DNA from: Pseudoalteromonas arabiensis
GTDB lineage: Bacteria; Pseudomonadota; Gammaproteobacteria; Enterobacterales; Alteromonadaceae
NCBI RefSeq assembly: GCF_001550155.1
Contig: NZ_LRUF01000026.1
Coordinates: 567,173 to 631,172 of the forward strand
DNA: 64,000 bases
Direction: 5' to 3'
Positions 1-8,254 of the stretch are shown here, piece after piece; positions within the stretch are counted from its first letter, which is position 1, and each line of letters begins with the position of its first letter. A program made the translations under genes and the position numbers. The notes beneath the pieces are model-generated. The model saw only the letters and a program-made list of their open reading frames with translations. It ran no database searches and had not been told where the DNA came from.

Positions 1-57
1 TAGAATACCGGCCTGTCACGCCGGGGGTCGCGGGTTCGAGTCCCGTCCACTCCGCCA
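1..57 (+). tRNA. tRNA-Asp(GTC), 5' truncated by window edge
   Basis: The last 57 bases match the three complete downstream copies exactly from the D-arm onward, with anticodon GTC and encoded CCA at the 3' end. About 20 bases of the 5' end lie outside the window. It is the first visible member of a tandem tRNA-Asp array. Confidence 0.93.
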
Positions 58-94
58 CTATTTAAACGCTGTTTTATTACAAAATTTGTATCGC

Positions 95-171
95 GGAGTG
101 GTAGTTCAGTTGGTTAGAATACCGGCCTGTCACGCCGGGGGTCGCGGGTTCGAGTCCCGTCCACTCCGCCA
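95..171 (+). tRNA. tRNA-Asp(GTC)
   Basis: A complete 77-nt tRNA: 5' GGAGTGG pairs with 3' CCACTCC, followed by discriminator G and genomically encoded CCA. The anticodon loop reads CCTGTCACG (GTC) and the T arm has GGTTCGAGTCC. It charges aspartate and reads GAU/GAC codons. It is identical to its neighbours, and the two bases before position 1 (GC) are kept in every complete copy. Confidence 0.97.
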
Positions 172-202
172 ACAAATTAAGTAATAGCAATGATATCTCT
201 GC

Positions 203-279
203 GGAGTGGTAGTTCAGTTGGTTAGAATACCGGCCTGTCACGCCGGGGGTCGCGGGTTCGAGTCCCGTCCACTCCGCCA
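203..279 (+). tRNA. tRNA-Asp(GTC)
   Basis: The third copy of the array: 77 nt, identical to the copy at 95-171, with GTC anticodon and encoded CCA. It is separated from the previous copy by a 31-bp AT-rich spacer and probably shares its transcript. Confidence 0.97.
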
Positions 280-329
280 TTTGATATCATAAACAAATTA
301 AGTGCATTACCCCATGCACATACCACTGC

Positions 330-406
330 GGAGTGGTAGTTCAGTTGGTTAGAATACCGGCCTGTCACGCCGGGGGTCGCGGGTTCGAGTCCCGTCCACT
401 CCGCCA
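330..406 (+). tRNA. tRNA-Asp(GTC)
   Basis: The fourth copy: 77 nt, identical, with encoded CCA. The spacer before it is 50 bp and contains the same 12-mer AACAAATTAAGT seen after the second copy (171-182 and 292-303), a trace of duplication. No clear terminator follows. Confidence 0.97.
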
Positions 407-472
407 TTTGTTTTCCTCAAGCAAATGATTAAACAAGTCTATATTTCAATGTGTTCTCTTTTATACTGACGA

Positions 473-505
473 CGTATCTCGTATCTCGTATCTCGTATCT
501 CGTAT
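473..505 (+). repeat. 7-bp tandem repeat (CGTATCT)
   Basis: Four perfect head-to-tail copies of CGTATCT followed by a partial fifth. The unit is not a multiple of three, so a change of copy number would shift any reading frame across it. It lies between the tRNA array and the small open frame ending at 611. Confidence 0.9.
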
Positions 506-506
506 T

Positions 507-611
507 GAGCTAAACAAAGGCCCTGTGTGGCTTGAGTTTCTCGGTATCTTATTGGTTGTAATTGGTGCTGGTCTCATCATGTTTGAGAGTAAACTGACAA
601 GACAGCATTAA
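507..611 (+). pseudogene. Possible remnant of a small single-TM protein
   Basis: An open frame ending in TAA at 609-611 encodes ELNKGPVWLEFLG, then a hydrophobic stretch of about 16 residues, then ESKLTRQH. That resembles the end of a small inner-membrane protein with one helix. The frame stays open back to 429 through the heptamer repeat but has no ATG; GTG at 525 is the only near start. I do not recognise it. It may be a decayed gene or chance. Confidence 0.25.
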
Positions 612-634
612 TGTGCTGTAGAACCTGACGCCTG

Positions 635-1099
635 TTAGTTGGCGTCAGATTCTCGGGGAATCAAATGAGCAAACTGTTGCTGGTGGATTTGTTCATATAA
701 GGTTGCAGCATAACTTTGTGCATCATGTAAGCGGCGAGTGCTAATGTGCTTTCGCAAATCGTTTAGGGCTGCTGTGGCTGGTTCATAGCCTTGACTACTT
801 GCCAGCGTTAACCACACTGCACCGTGAAAAACGCTCTGGGGCACCCCTTGCCCTTTGATAAAAAATAGCCCCATATAAAACTGCGCTCTTTGATTCGCTG
901 CCATCGCTGCAAGGCGCATCCATTTGGCTGCTAAAGGGGGCTGATCATTTTTTAAGTAATACAAGGCTTTATTTAGTACATTTTCAACAGAGTCTGTACT
1001 TATTGCGGGCTCCCCACCAGTGTCTGGTTGAGTAATGAAGGCAAGTACATTATCGAGTTGTTGTTCTAAATCTAAGCCAACAGGTGTTTTATCAGACAT
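635..1099 (-). CDS. Sel1-like repeat protein
   Basis: 154 aa with no signal peptide. Residues about 52-110 contain alpha-helical Sel1/TPR-like repeats, with the pattern AAKWMRLAA..N..AQF.MGLF and GQGVPQS...GAVWLTLASSQGYEPA. Sel1 proteins usually act as protein-binding scaffolds; no enzymatic motif is visible. The N-terminal 50 residues are low in recognisable features. It stands alone, divergent from the purine permease, so context does not reveal a partner. Confidence 0.75.
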   Translation of the reverse strand: MSDKTPVGLDLEQQLDNVLAFITQPDTGGEPAISTDSVENVLNKALYYLKNDQPPLAAKWMRLAAMAANQRAQFYMGLFFIKGQGVPQSVFHGAVWLTLASSQGYEPATAALNDLRKHISTRRLHDAQSYAATLYEQIHQQQFAHLIPRESDAN

Positions 1100-1220
1100 A
1101 GTTTAGTTATTTTCTTGAAATAAAAGACCTTATTAGTTTAGAACATTGCAAGGTAAAATGTCCTCTAATTAAGTTAAAATATGATAAAATTAGCCAATTA
1201 ATCTTAACTTAAAGTTCAAC

Positions 1221-2513
1221 ATGTTCGACAGACTCTTCAAATTAAACGATAACGACACCACTATTCGCCGCGAGACCATTGCGGGTATTACAACTTTCAT
1301 CACCATGGTCTACATCGTATTTGTAAACCCTGCGATGTTAGCTGAAGCGGGTATGGATCAAGGGGCCGCGTTTGTTGCCACTTGTATTGCTGCTGCGATT
1401 GGCTGTTTTATTATGGGATTATGGGCTAATTATCCATTAGCTCTTGCGCCAGGGATGGGTCTGAATGCATTTTTCACCTATGGTGTTGTGCTAGGGATGG
1501 GCTATAGCTGGCAAGCTGCACTCGGTGCTGTTTTTATGTCAGGCTGTATTTTCCTTTTCTTAAGTTTATTCAAAGTCCGGGAGTGGATTATTGATGCGAT
1601 TCCTTTAGTTTTAAAGCGTGCAATTGCAACGGGCATTGGGGCATTTTTAGCGCTTATTGCATTGAAGAATGCGGGGATTATCGTGGCAAGTCCTGCAACA
1701 CTTGTACAGTTAGGGGATATAACGGCTCCGGGACCTTTACTCGCTATTTTTAGCTTTTTTGTGATTGCTGCGCTTTTATATCGCGATATGAAAAGCGGTG
1801 TACTTATCAGTATTTTATTAGTCACTGCCATTGCGCTAGGTTTAGATTTAGTTGAATACCAAGGCGTTATGTCTTTGCCTCCGTCAATCGCACCGACCTT
1901 TATGCAACTTGATTTTGCCGCTGCGTTTGAAATTTCAATGTTAACGGTTGTTTTTGCATTTTTGTTTGTAGATTTGTTCGATACATCGGGCACACTTGTT
2001 GCCGTTACACAAAAAGCGGGCCTTGCCGATGAACAAGGTAAGATGCCACGTTTAGGCCGTGCATTAAGTGCAGATAGCACTGCGACTATCGCAGGGTCAA
2101 TGCTAGGCACATCAACAACCACGTCGTATATTGAATCAGTTTCAGGTGTCTCTGTTGGTGGTCGTACGGGGTTAACTGCGGTTGTTGTGGGTATTTGCTT
2201 CTTATTAATGATGTTCTTTGCGCCACTTGCTGCGATGATCCCAGCTTATGCGACCGCAGGAGCGATTTTGTATGTCGCAGTATTGATGATGCAAAATTTA
2301 AAGCTGGTTAATTGGGATGATATGACTGATGCTATTCCAGTGAGTGTTGTACTATTGATGACGCCGTTAACCTTTTCGATTGCGCACGGTATTGCGCTTG
2401 GTTTCATTGCTTACACAGCGGTTAAATTTGTATGTGGAAAAAAAGATGAGATCAGTGTGAGTGTGTGGATTTTAACTGCATTGTTTATCATTAAGTTTGC
2501 GTTTTTATCTTAA
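1221..2513 (+). CDS. NCS2-family purine (adenine/guanine/hypoxanthine) permease
   Basis: 430 aa, almost entirely hydrophobic, about 12-14 membrane segments, inner membrane. The N-terminus (RRETIAGITTFITMVYIVFVNPAML) and the motif APGMGLNAFF are hallmarks of the AzgA-like branch of NCS2, which imports adenine, guanine or hypoxanthine by proton symport. The motif DLFDTSGTLVAV and the GTSTTTSYIES segment are also typical. The length fits GhxP/AdeP-type carriers. The exact substrate cannot be read from sequence. No purine riboswitch is visible in the 120-base leader. Confidence 0.92.
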   Translation: MFDRLFKLNDNDTTIRRETIAGITTFITMVYIVFVNPAMLAEAGMDQGAAFVATCIAAAIGCFIMGLWANYPLALAPGMGLNAFFTYGVVLGMGYSWQAALGAVFMSGCIFLFLSLFKVREWIIDAIPLVLKRAIATGIGAFLALIALKNAGIIVASPATLVQLGDITAPGPLLAIFSFFVIAALLYRDMKSGVLISILLVTAIALGLDLVEYQGVMSLPPSIAPTFMQLDFAAAFEISMLTVVFAFLFVDLFDTSGTLVAVTQKAGLADEQGKMPRLGRALSADSTATIAGSMLGTSTTTSYIESVSGVSVGGRTGLTAVVVGICFLLMMFFAPLAAMIPAYATAGAILYVAVLMMQNLKLVNWDDMTDAIPVSVVLLMTPLTFSIAHGIALGFIAYTAVKFVCGKKDEISVSVWILTALFIIKFAFLS

Positions 2514-2538
2514 AATACGACTTAAAACTTAAAGGCAC

Positions 2539-2568
2539 AAAGAAAAAGTGGCTTACCACTTTTTCTTT
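2539..2568. terminator. Bidirectional hairpin terminator
   Basis: A perfect 13-bp stem (AAAGAAAAAGTGG / CCACTTTTTCTTT) with loop CTTA at 2552-2555, between the convergent permease and coiled-coil genes. The stop codon of the minus-strand gene falls in the loop, so the hairpin encodes its C-terminal KKKW. Confidence 0.75.
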
Positions 2569-3311
2569 GGTGCAAACAAAACATCTAAATCGTCTTGTTC
2601 TTGTTCTGCTTTTTTCTTCAGCGACGTTGCATTTGACGCTTTTAATTCAGTGCTAATTGCTTCTAAATAACCTTCCACTTCATTACGCTTTGCGTTTGTG
2701 TATTCGTCGCTGTAAGTAATTGAAGAGAGCGTCGCAAGGGCTTTTTCGAAATATTGTCTTGCAGAGCCAATCATGTTCGCTGAGCGAGCAGAAATTCCTC
2801 GTTTGATTTGGCTTTCTACATTGATCCTCAGTTGTAATTTCTCGAGGCGTTTATCTTCAACAACAAACACTTGGCTATCAAGTTTGCCTTTGCCATGCTC
2901 AGAACGAAGTACAGAGCGTAATTTTTTTATACCTTGAATGAGTGAAATTAGCTGCTTGTCATTATCTGGTAATACTAAAGACTCTGAATTACTCGCCTCA
3001 ATTGGCGCACTTAATCGTTCTTTAGATTCATTAAGGCGATTTTTTAACTCTTTTGATGTAGGTGATAATTGTACCATTGAAGCTAACGCATCGTAGACTC
3101 GACGTTGAATAATACGTAAAAGATTTTCAGACATAGGAATATTGGTACTATTGATAAGTACATCTTCAGCTTCTTCAATAATCTTTTTTTGTTTGGCTAA
3201 TTCTTTTCGGCGTTCAGCTTCTTGTTTTTCTTTATGCTGTTGAACCGCACTGACCCAAAGAGCAATGACAATCAAAGCAACAATGAGCATAATGATGATA
3301 GAAACGATCAT
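2553..3311 (-). CDS. Membrane-anchored coiled-coil protein, unknown function
   Basis: 252 aa. Residues 1-23 are one strong N-terminal membrane helix (IVSIIIMLIVALIVIALWV), followed by a charged Lys/Glu-rich helical segment (25-50) and mostly helical, coiled-coil-like sequence to the end. The C-terminus is EQEQDDLDVLFAPKKKW. The pattern fits a cytoplasmic domain hung from the inner membrane. I do not recognise the family and see no catalytic motif. It is monocistronic, convergent with the purine permease. Confidence 0.7.
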   Translation of the reverse strand: MIVSIIIMLIVALIVIALWVSAVQQHKEKQEAERRKELAKQKKIIEEAEDVLINSTNIPMSENLLRIIQRRVYDALASMVQLSPTSKELKNRLNESKERLSAPIEASNSESLVLPDNDKQLISLIQGIKKLRSVLRSEHGKGKLDSQVFVVEDKRLEKLQLRINVESQIKRGISARSANMIGSARQYFEKALATLSSITYSDEYTNAKRNEVEGYLEAISTELKASNATSLKKKAEQEQDDLDVLFAPKKKW

Positions 3312-3631
3312 AGCTAAATCTCAGTTTTCACTATCTAATTTTTTTATCTTACATTAAAAATATTACATCTGGGTAGTTTTGCGCATACTAATGTGTAATA
3401 AAGTTATAATAACTAGTTATTTTTTACTAACTCAAGACTAAGTTAGCATGTTTATTGAGTATTTTCAGATGAATCATCTCTATCGAGTTAACGTTGGATG
3501 TGTTAGCCTTAGATGGAATTGCTATAAAAAGTCAGATTGAAAACAAAAAAATTATAATGTGAGTAAATATTACTTGGCATCCTGCTTAGCAGCCTTTATA
3601 AATAAAGAATAACAACATTTACAATGCAGCC
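3312..3631. other. cysB upstream intergenic region
   Basis: 320 AT-rich bases between divergent genes. It contains a perfect 14-bp palindrome AATAACTAGTTATT at 3408-3421 and a 6-bp inverted repeat CTAACT/AGTTAG at 3427-3446. I see no additional gene. Promoters for both flanking genes must lie here, but no convincing -35/-10 pair stands out. Confidence 0.5.
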
Positions 3632-4609
3632 ATGAAACTACAACAACTCAGATACATCGTCGAAGTCCAAAACCATAAACTGAATGTCTCAGCGACAGCT
3701 GAAAGCTTATTTACATCCCAGCCAGGGATCTCAAAACAAGTTCGTATGCTAGAAGACGAGCTTGGTGTACAGATTTTCGGTCGAAGTGGTAAGCATTTAA
3801 CGCATGTTACGAGTGCAGGTCATGAGATAATTAATATTTCCCGCGAGATACTATCGAAAGTTGAGGGGATTAAAGCGGTTGCAAATGAACATACTCTGCC
3901 TGATCAAGGAAAGTTAAATATTGCCACAACGCATACGCAAGCACGTTATGCATTACCTAATGTTATTCAAGGCTTCATGAAAAAGTACCCGGCAGTGTCT
4001 TTGCACATGCATCAAGGTACACCACAACAAATTTCGGACGCTGCGGCTCGTGGTGATGCTGATTTTGCAATTGCCACAGAAGCACTTCATTTATACTCTG
4101 ATTTAGTCATGCTGCCGTGTTATCACTGGAATCGTAGTATCGTCGTGGCAAAAACACACCCCCTTGCGCAAAAAGCTGATAACCTTACGGTTGCTGATGT
4201 TGCTAAATACCCACTTATTACTTACGTATTTGGTTTTACTGGTCGCTCAGAGTTAGATAAGGCATTCAATGCCCATGGGCTTGAGCCACATATCGTATTT
4301 ACTGCAACAGATGCTGATGTGATTAAAACTTATGTACGTTTAGGGTTAGGTGTGGGCGTTGTCGCGTCGATGGCGATTGATCAAGTAACAGACACTGATT
4401 TAGTGTGCATTGATGCTAGCCATTTATTTGAAGCGAGCACCACTAAAATCGGCTTTAGAAAAGGCAGTTTTTTACGCAGTTACATGTATGACTTTATCGA
4501 GCGTTTTGCACCGCATTTAACTAAAGAGTTAGTAGAGCGAGCAAGTTTATTACGTAACCAAGAAGATGTTGATAAGCTTTTCGAAAACATAGAGTTACCA
4601 GTAAAATAA
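3632..4609 (+). CDS. cysB: CysB, LysR-type regulator of sulfur assimilation
   Basis: 325 aa, the usual CysB length (about 324). The N-terminal winged HTH starts MKLQQLRYIVEVQNHKLNVSATAE and contains LFTSQPGISKQVRMLEDELGVQIF. The effector domain (about 90-300) has the CysB-type GQLNIATTHTQARYALP segment (here GKLNIATTHTQARYALP) that binds N-acetylserine/sulfate in characterised CysB. It activates cysteine biosynthesis genes in the cytoplasm. It ends just before a terminator and is convergent with sdaA. Confidence 0.95.
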   Translation: MKLQQLRYIVEVQNHKLNVSATAESLFTSQPGISKQVRMLEDELGVQIFGRSGKHLTHVTSAGHEIINISREILSKVEGIKAVANEHTLPDQGKLNIATTHTQARYALPNVIQGFMKKYPAVSLHMHQGTPQQISDAAARGDADFAIATEALHLYSDLVMLPCYHWNRSIVVAKTHPLAQKADNLTVADVAKYPLITYVFGFTGRSELDKAFNAHGLEPHIVFTATDADVIKTYVRLGLGVGVVASMAIDQVTDTDLVCIDASHLFEASTTKIGFRKGSFLRSYMYDFIERFAPHLTKELVERASLLRNQEDVDKLFENIELPVK

Positions 4610-4616
4610 ACAATAA

Positions 4617-4638
4617 AAAAGCCGCTTTAGCGGCTTTT
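4617..4638. terminator. Bidirectional terminator between cysB and sdaA
   Basis: Stem AAAAGCCGC / GCGGCTTTT with loop TTTA. The A and T tracts on either side allow it to work on both strands for the convergent genes. Confidence 0.88.
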
Positions 4639-4655
4639 CTTATCGTTATTGTAAA

Positions 4656-6032
4656 TTAACACTCAATGATATTAACCGCTAAACCGCCACGCGCGGTTTC
4701 TTTGTATTTGGTTTTCATATCATTACCTGTGTCGAGCATGGTTTTTATTACTTTATCTAGGGTCACTTTTTGCTCACCAGAACCACGCATTGCAAGGCGT
4801 GACGCGTTAATCGCTTTAATTGAACCCATCGCATTGCGTTCAATACACGGTACTTGCACTAGGCCACCTACAGGGTCACAGGTTAGACCTAGATTATGTT
4901 CCATACCGATTTCAGCGGCGTTTTCAACCTGCACAACGTTACCACCCATTATTTCAGTTAGTGCGCCAGCTGCCATAGAGCAAGCAACGCCCACTTCACC
5001 TTGGCAGCCTACTTCAGCACCCGAAATTGACGCATTCTTTTTATATAAAATACCAATTGCGGCCGCTGTTAATAAATAACGTGTTGCAATATCACGGTCT
5101 ACTTCTTTGATGAAAGTGTGATAATACATTAATACCGCTGGTAAAATACCCGCAGCACCATTGGTCGGTGCAGTAACTACACGGCCACCGGCGGCGTTCT
5201 CTTCGTTTACCGCAAGAGCAAATAAATCAACCCAGTCCATCGCACGTAGTGGGTCATTGTTTACCTCAATATTTAATTTAAGGTGTAAGCTTGGTGCGCG
5301 GCGTTTTACTTTTAAACCGCCCGGTAAAATACCTTCTGTGCGCATACCACGTTCAATACAGGCTTTCATTACTTGCCAAATATTAAACAGCTCATCTTTG
5401 ATGTCTTTTTCGCTGCGCAGGGTTTTCTCGTTGTGCATCATAAGAGTTGATACACTAAAGCCTGATTCACGGCACAGTTCTAGCAGCTCTTTTGCTGTAT
5501 TAAACGGATAAGGCGCAGGGTTTTCTTCGCGTATTTCGAGTGCTTTTTGTTTTTCGTTTTCGAACTCTTCATCACTGACGATAAAACCACCACCGATTGA
5601 GTAATACACTTTACTAAATAACTTTTCGCCATTTTGGCTAGCAATGATTTCCATTGCATTAGAGTGCTTTGGTAGTGTTTTACGACGATGGAATACAATT
5701 GCACCTTGCTTAGGGAAATTAGCTTTATGACTTTGGTTTAAATAAATAACCTGTTCTTTTTCGATTTTCGCGAGGATATCGTCGACTAAATCTGCATCAA
5801 TGGTTTCTGGATCATAACCGGCAAGACCTAAGATCACGGCTTTACCTGAGCCGTGGCCAATTCCTGTTTGACCTAATGAGCCAAACAGCTCAACTTTAAT
5901 ATCGGTAACGTTTGCAAGTAAGTTTTTCTCTTCTAATTCGTTTACAAATAAACGCGAAGCGCGCATTGGGCCAACAGTGTGAGATGACGATGGGCCAATA
6001 CCAATACTAAACATATCGAATGCACTGATCAT
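4656..6032 (-). CDS. sdaA: L-serine dehydratase (iron-sulfur dependent)
   Basis: 458 aa, the length of single-chain SdaA/SdaB. It deaminates L-serine to pyruvate and ammonia in the cytoplasm using a [4Fe-4S] cluster. The start MISAFDMFSIGIGPSSSHTVGPM is the conserved beta-domain N-terminus. The alpha domain contains GAEVGCQGEVGVACSMAAGAL and LTCDPVGGLVQVPCIERN, carrying the cluster cysteines. Located after pabB and nudL in the same direction, as in Escherichia coli; there is a gap of about 100 bases after nudL, so it could also have its own promoter. Confidence 0.96.
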   Translation of the reverse strand: MISAFDMFSIGIGPSSSHTVGPMRASRLFVNELEEKNLLANVTDIKVELFGSLGQTGIGHGSGKAVILGLAGYDPETIDADLVDDILAKIEKEQVIYLNQSHKANFPKQGAIVFHRRKTLPKHSNAMEIIASQNGEKLFSKVYYSIGGGFIVSDEEFENEKQKALEIREENPAPYPFNTAKELLELCRESGFSVSTLMMHNEKTLRSEKDIKDELFNIWQVMKACIERGMRTEGILPGGLKVKRRAPSLHLKLNIEVNNDPLRAMDWVDLFALAVNEENAAGGRVVTAPTNGAAGILPAVLMYYHTFIKEVDRDIATRYLLTAAAIGILYKKNASISGAEVGCQGEVGVACSMAAGALTEIMGGNVVQVENAAEIGMEHNLGLTCDPVGGLVQVPCIERNAMGSIKAINASRLAMRGSGEQKVTLDKVIKTMLDTGNDMKTKYKETARGGLAVNIIEC

Positions 6033-6133
6033 AATTTGCTACTCATTTTCCTTTTAACGGCATACTACCTGCCTTTGAACGGTGCCACATGATAACGTTT
6101 AAACGTGTCTGTGTAACCCTAAAAGCAGGATAA

Positions 6134-6712
6134 TTAAACTGGTAGGGCGAGCTGTTTGATAAAGTTATTAATAATGCTGGCTGTTGCCCCCCACAGTAGA
6201 CCGTGCGGAGTCATCAAGCCTTGCAACGTAATGGTTTTTCCATCTCGCTCAAAAGGTAGGGATTGCCAGTTTTGTTGATTACTCAAATAAGACAAGGGCA
6301 TCAAAAAACTGGCAGCAACTTCGTTAGGGTCTGCTTGCCATGTTGTGCCTTCGCTAAGCGTACAAACAAATGGCTCAATCGTGAAACCGGTTAGGGTCGC
6401 GTATTGATGCAACTTACCATAGACAGTCACTTGATGTTTGCCAATGCTGAGCTCTTCATTAAGCTCTCGAAGGGCTGTGTGCAGCAAAGATTCATCTTGC
6501 TCCTCATACTTACCTCCGGGCAGGCAAATTTCCCCAGGGTGATGAAGTAAATAACTTGGTCGTTTGCATAGTAATAAATGCGCTTTGTCATTCACATCGA
6601 GCAGAGGCAGCATCACGGCACTGGCACGCTTTTCGGCATTAAAGCGAATGGTAGCTGGGCGCTCAGTGGTTTGACTTAAACTAAAACGGGCAATTAGTTG
6701 CTGACTATTCAA
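6134..6712 (-). CDS. nudL: Nudix hydrolase, CoA pyrophosphatase type (NudL)
   Basis: 192 aa. The Nudix box runs from GGKYEEQDESLLHTALRELNEELSI (GX5EX7REXXEE), preceded by the CoA-specific-looking LLLCKRPSYLLHHPGEICLPGG. NudL-type enzymes cleave CoA or oxidised CoA to 4'-phosphopantetheine and 3',5'-ADP. It starts 17 bp after the pabB stop, so the two are almost surely co-transcribed. The order pabB-nudL-sdaA matches E. coli. Confidence 0.88.
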   Translation of the reverse strand: MNSQQLIARFSLSQTTERPATIRFNAEKRASAVMLPLLDVNDKAHLLLCKRPSYLLHHPGEICLPGGKYEEQDESLLHTALRELNEELSIGKHQVTVYGKLHQYATLTGFTIEPFVCTLSEGTTWQADPNEVAASFLMPLSYLSNQQNWQSLPFERDGKTITLQGLMTPHGLLWGATASIINNFIKQLALPV

Positions 6713-6729
6713 GGCTGTTACTTCAACTT

Positions 6730-8073
6730 TTACTTTAATAAAGGCAGTATTTTATTTACTTTATCGTAAGTTTCTTGGTACTCCAAGTCGACTTTTGAAT
6801 CAGCCACAATGCCGCCGCCAGCCCAACAATAGATTGTACCTTGATGACACACTAAAGTGCGAATTGTGATACTGGTATCCATGTTGCCACAGGCACTTAA
6901 ATAGCCAATTGAGCCACAATAGACACTACGGCGATGTGGTTCGAGCTCTTCTATAATTTCCATGGCGCGAATTTTTGGTGCGCCAGTAATTGAACCACCT
7001 GGGAACGCGGCATGAATTTGGTCAACGGCATCTTTGCCATCCGCTAATTCTGCGCGCACAGTACTTACTAAATGATGAACAGCCGGAAAGCTTTCAATAG
7101 CAAATAACGAGGGTACGGTGACACTACCTGGGCGAGCAACTTTGCCTAAATCGTTGCGCAAAAGGTCAACAATCATGACGTTTTCTGCACGGTCTTTTTC
7201 AGAGTGTTGTAAACGAGTTGCTTGTGCTTGGTCTTGTTCAGGGTCAGCCAAACGAGGGAGTGTTCCTTTAATGGGCTTGGTTTCTATTTGACCTTGATTT
7301 ATAGAGATAAAGCGCTCAGGTGAGATAGACAAAATAGCGCCATCTGGGTGATTTATATAGCTTGAAAACGGTGCTTTATTCGCTTCTCGTAATTGTTTAT
7401 AGGCTTGCCATGTTGAACCTGAAAATTCAGCTTTAAAACGCTGAGCAAGGTTAATTTGATAACAATCACCGCTTTTTAAATAAGCTTGAATTTTCTCGAA
7501 CTTTTCGCTGTAGCTGGCTTTGCTCATATTTGACCGCCAGTCGCTTGTTAGCGCGAACTCTGCACTTGCTGGTGTTTCGTTTAGGTGTTGTTGGTACAGC
7601 GCTAAGCGATTTTGATTTGGCTGACAGACGTAAAACCAGCTTTGCTGTTGCTTATCATAAATAAGCGCATCTGGATAAAGGCCGACAGCCATTTGCGGCA
7701 TATTAATGTCGTTTTCGGCATTATTTGGCATGGTTTCAATCACACGACCTAAATCATAGCCAAAATAGCCAAGCCAACCACCCGTAAATGGAAGCTTATT
7801 TGAGCTTGGTGTGTGATTAAACTCCCCAAGACCCGATTTCATCAAGCTAAAACAATCACTTGATTGAGCCTTGCCGTCGACAAAGCATGTATTTTCGCGC
7901 ACCTCTAATTGCCTTAATGGCGCGATGGCAATGATATCGAAGCGGCTATTTATATGCTCGCTATTGGCTGAATCGAGCAATACAGCATAGGGCAAATGAG
8001 CAAAATGACTAAATAGCGCGATGCAGTCACCGCTTAATTCTAATTTAATGCACAAATTTTCATCGTTTATCAT
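6730..8073 (-). CDS. pabB: Aminodeoxychorismate synthase component I
   Basis: 447 aa, typical for PabB. It converts chorismate plus ammonia (supplied by PabA) to 4-amino-4-deoxychorismate on the way to p-aminobenzoate and folate. The chorismate-binding domain (about 190-447) has SYSEKFEKIQAYLKSGDCYQINLAQRF, the catalytic lysine motif PIKGTLPR, and FPGGSITGAPKIRAMEIIEELEP. The PIKGT motif separates PabB from TrpE-like enzymes. First gene of the pabB-nudL(-sdaA) block, divergent from fumarase. Confidence 0.95.
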   Translation of the reverse strand: MINDENLCIKLELSGDCIALFSHFAHLPYAVLLDSANSEHINSRFDIIAIAPLRQLEVRENTCFVDGKAQSSDCFSLMKSGLGEFNHTPSSNKLPFTGGWLGYFGYDLGRVIETMPNNAENDINMPQMAVGLYPDALIYDKQQQSWFYVCQPNQNRLALYQQHLNETPASAEFALTSDWRSNMSKASYSEKFEKIQAYLKSGDCYQINLAQRFKAEFSGSTWQAYKQLREANKAPFSSYINHPDGAILSISPERFISINQGQIETKPIKGTLPRLADPEQDQAQATRLQHSEKDRAENVMIVDLLRNDLGKVARPGSVTVPSLFAIESFPAVHHLVSTVRAELADGKDAVDQIHAAFPGGSITGAPKIRAMEIIEELEPHRRSVYCGSIGYLSACGNMDTSITIRTLVCHQGTIYCWAGGGIVADSKVDLEYQETYDKVNKILPLLK

Positions 8074-8182
8074 CTACATTGCCCTGAATAACTAGCCCGA
8101 AACGGGCGAGGAGGGTATCATAAGTTAAATTTGATTGGCAGCGTTATGATTTCCTTTATAGTGATGCCATGACTAACCCGTA

Positions 8183-8234
8183 GAGTAAATCTTCGTCACC
8201 GGTTTACTCAGGATCACGTACAGCGCTACGTGAT
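8183..8234 (+). promoter_or_regulatory. Two consecutive hairpins in the fumarase leader
   Basis: GAGTAAA (8183-8189) pairs with TTTACTC (8203-8209), and ATCACGTA (8213-8220) pairs with TACGTGAT (8227-8234) around loop CAGCGC. The second ends about 8 bases before the AAGGAA ribosome-binding site of the fumarase gene. Function unknown; they could affect RNA stability, translation, or bind a protein as DNA palindromes. Confidence 0.5.
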
Positions 8235-8254
8235 AAAAACTTAAGGAACCCGTA

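Noticed and set aside
77..407. Minus-strand ORFs of 61-67 codons across the tRNA array (repeated WTGLEPATPGVTGRYSNQLNYHS)
   Set aside because: They are translations of the antisense of the tRNA-Asp genes, a known annotation artefact.
1502..2122. 206-codon minus-strand ORF inside the purine permease
   Set aside because: It is antisense to a clear NCS2 gene and has no domain or ribosome-binding site of its own.
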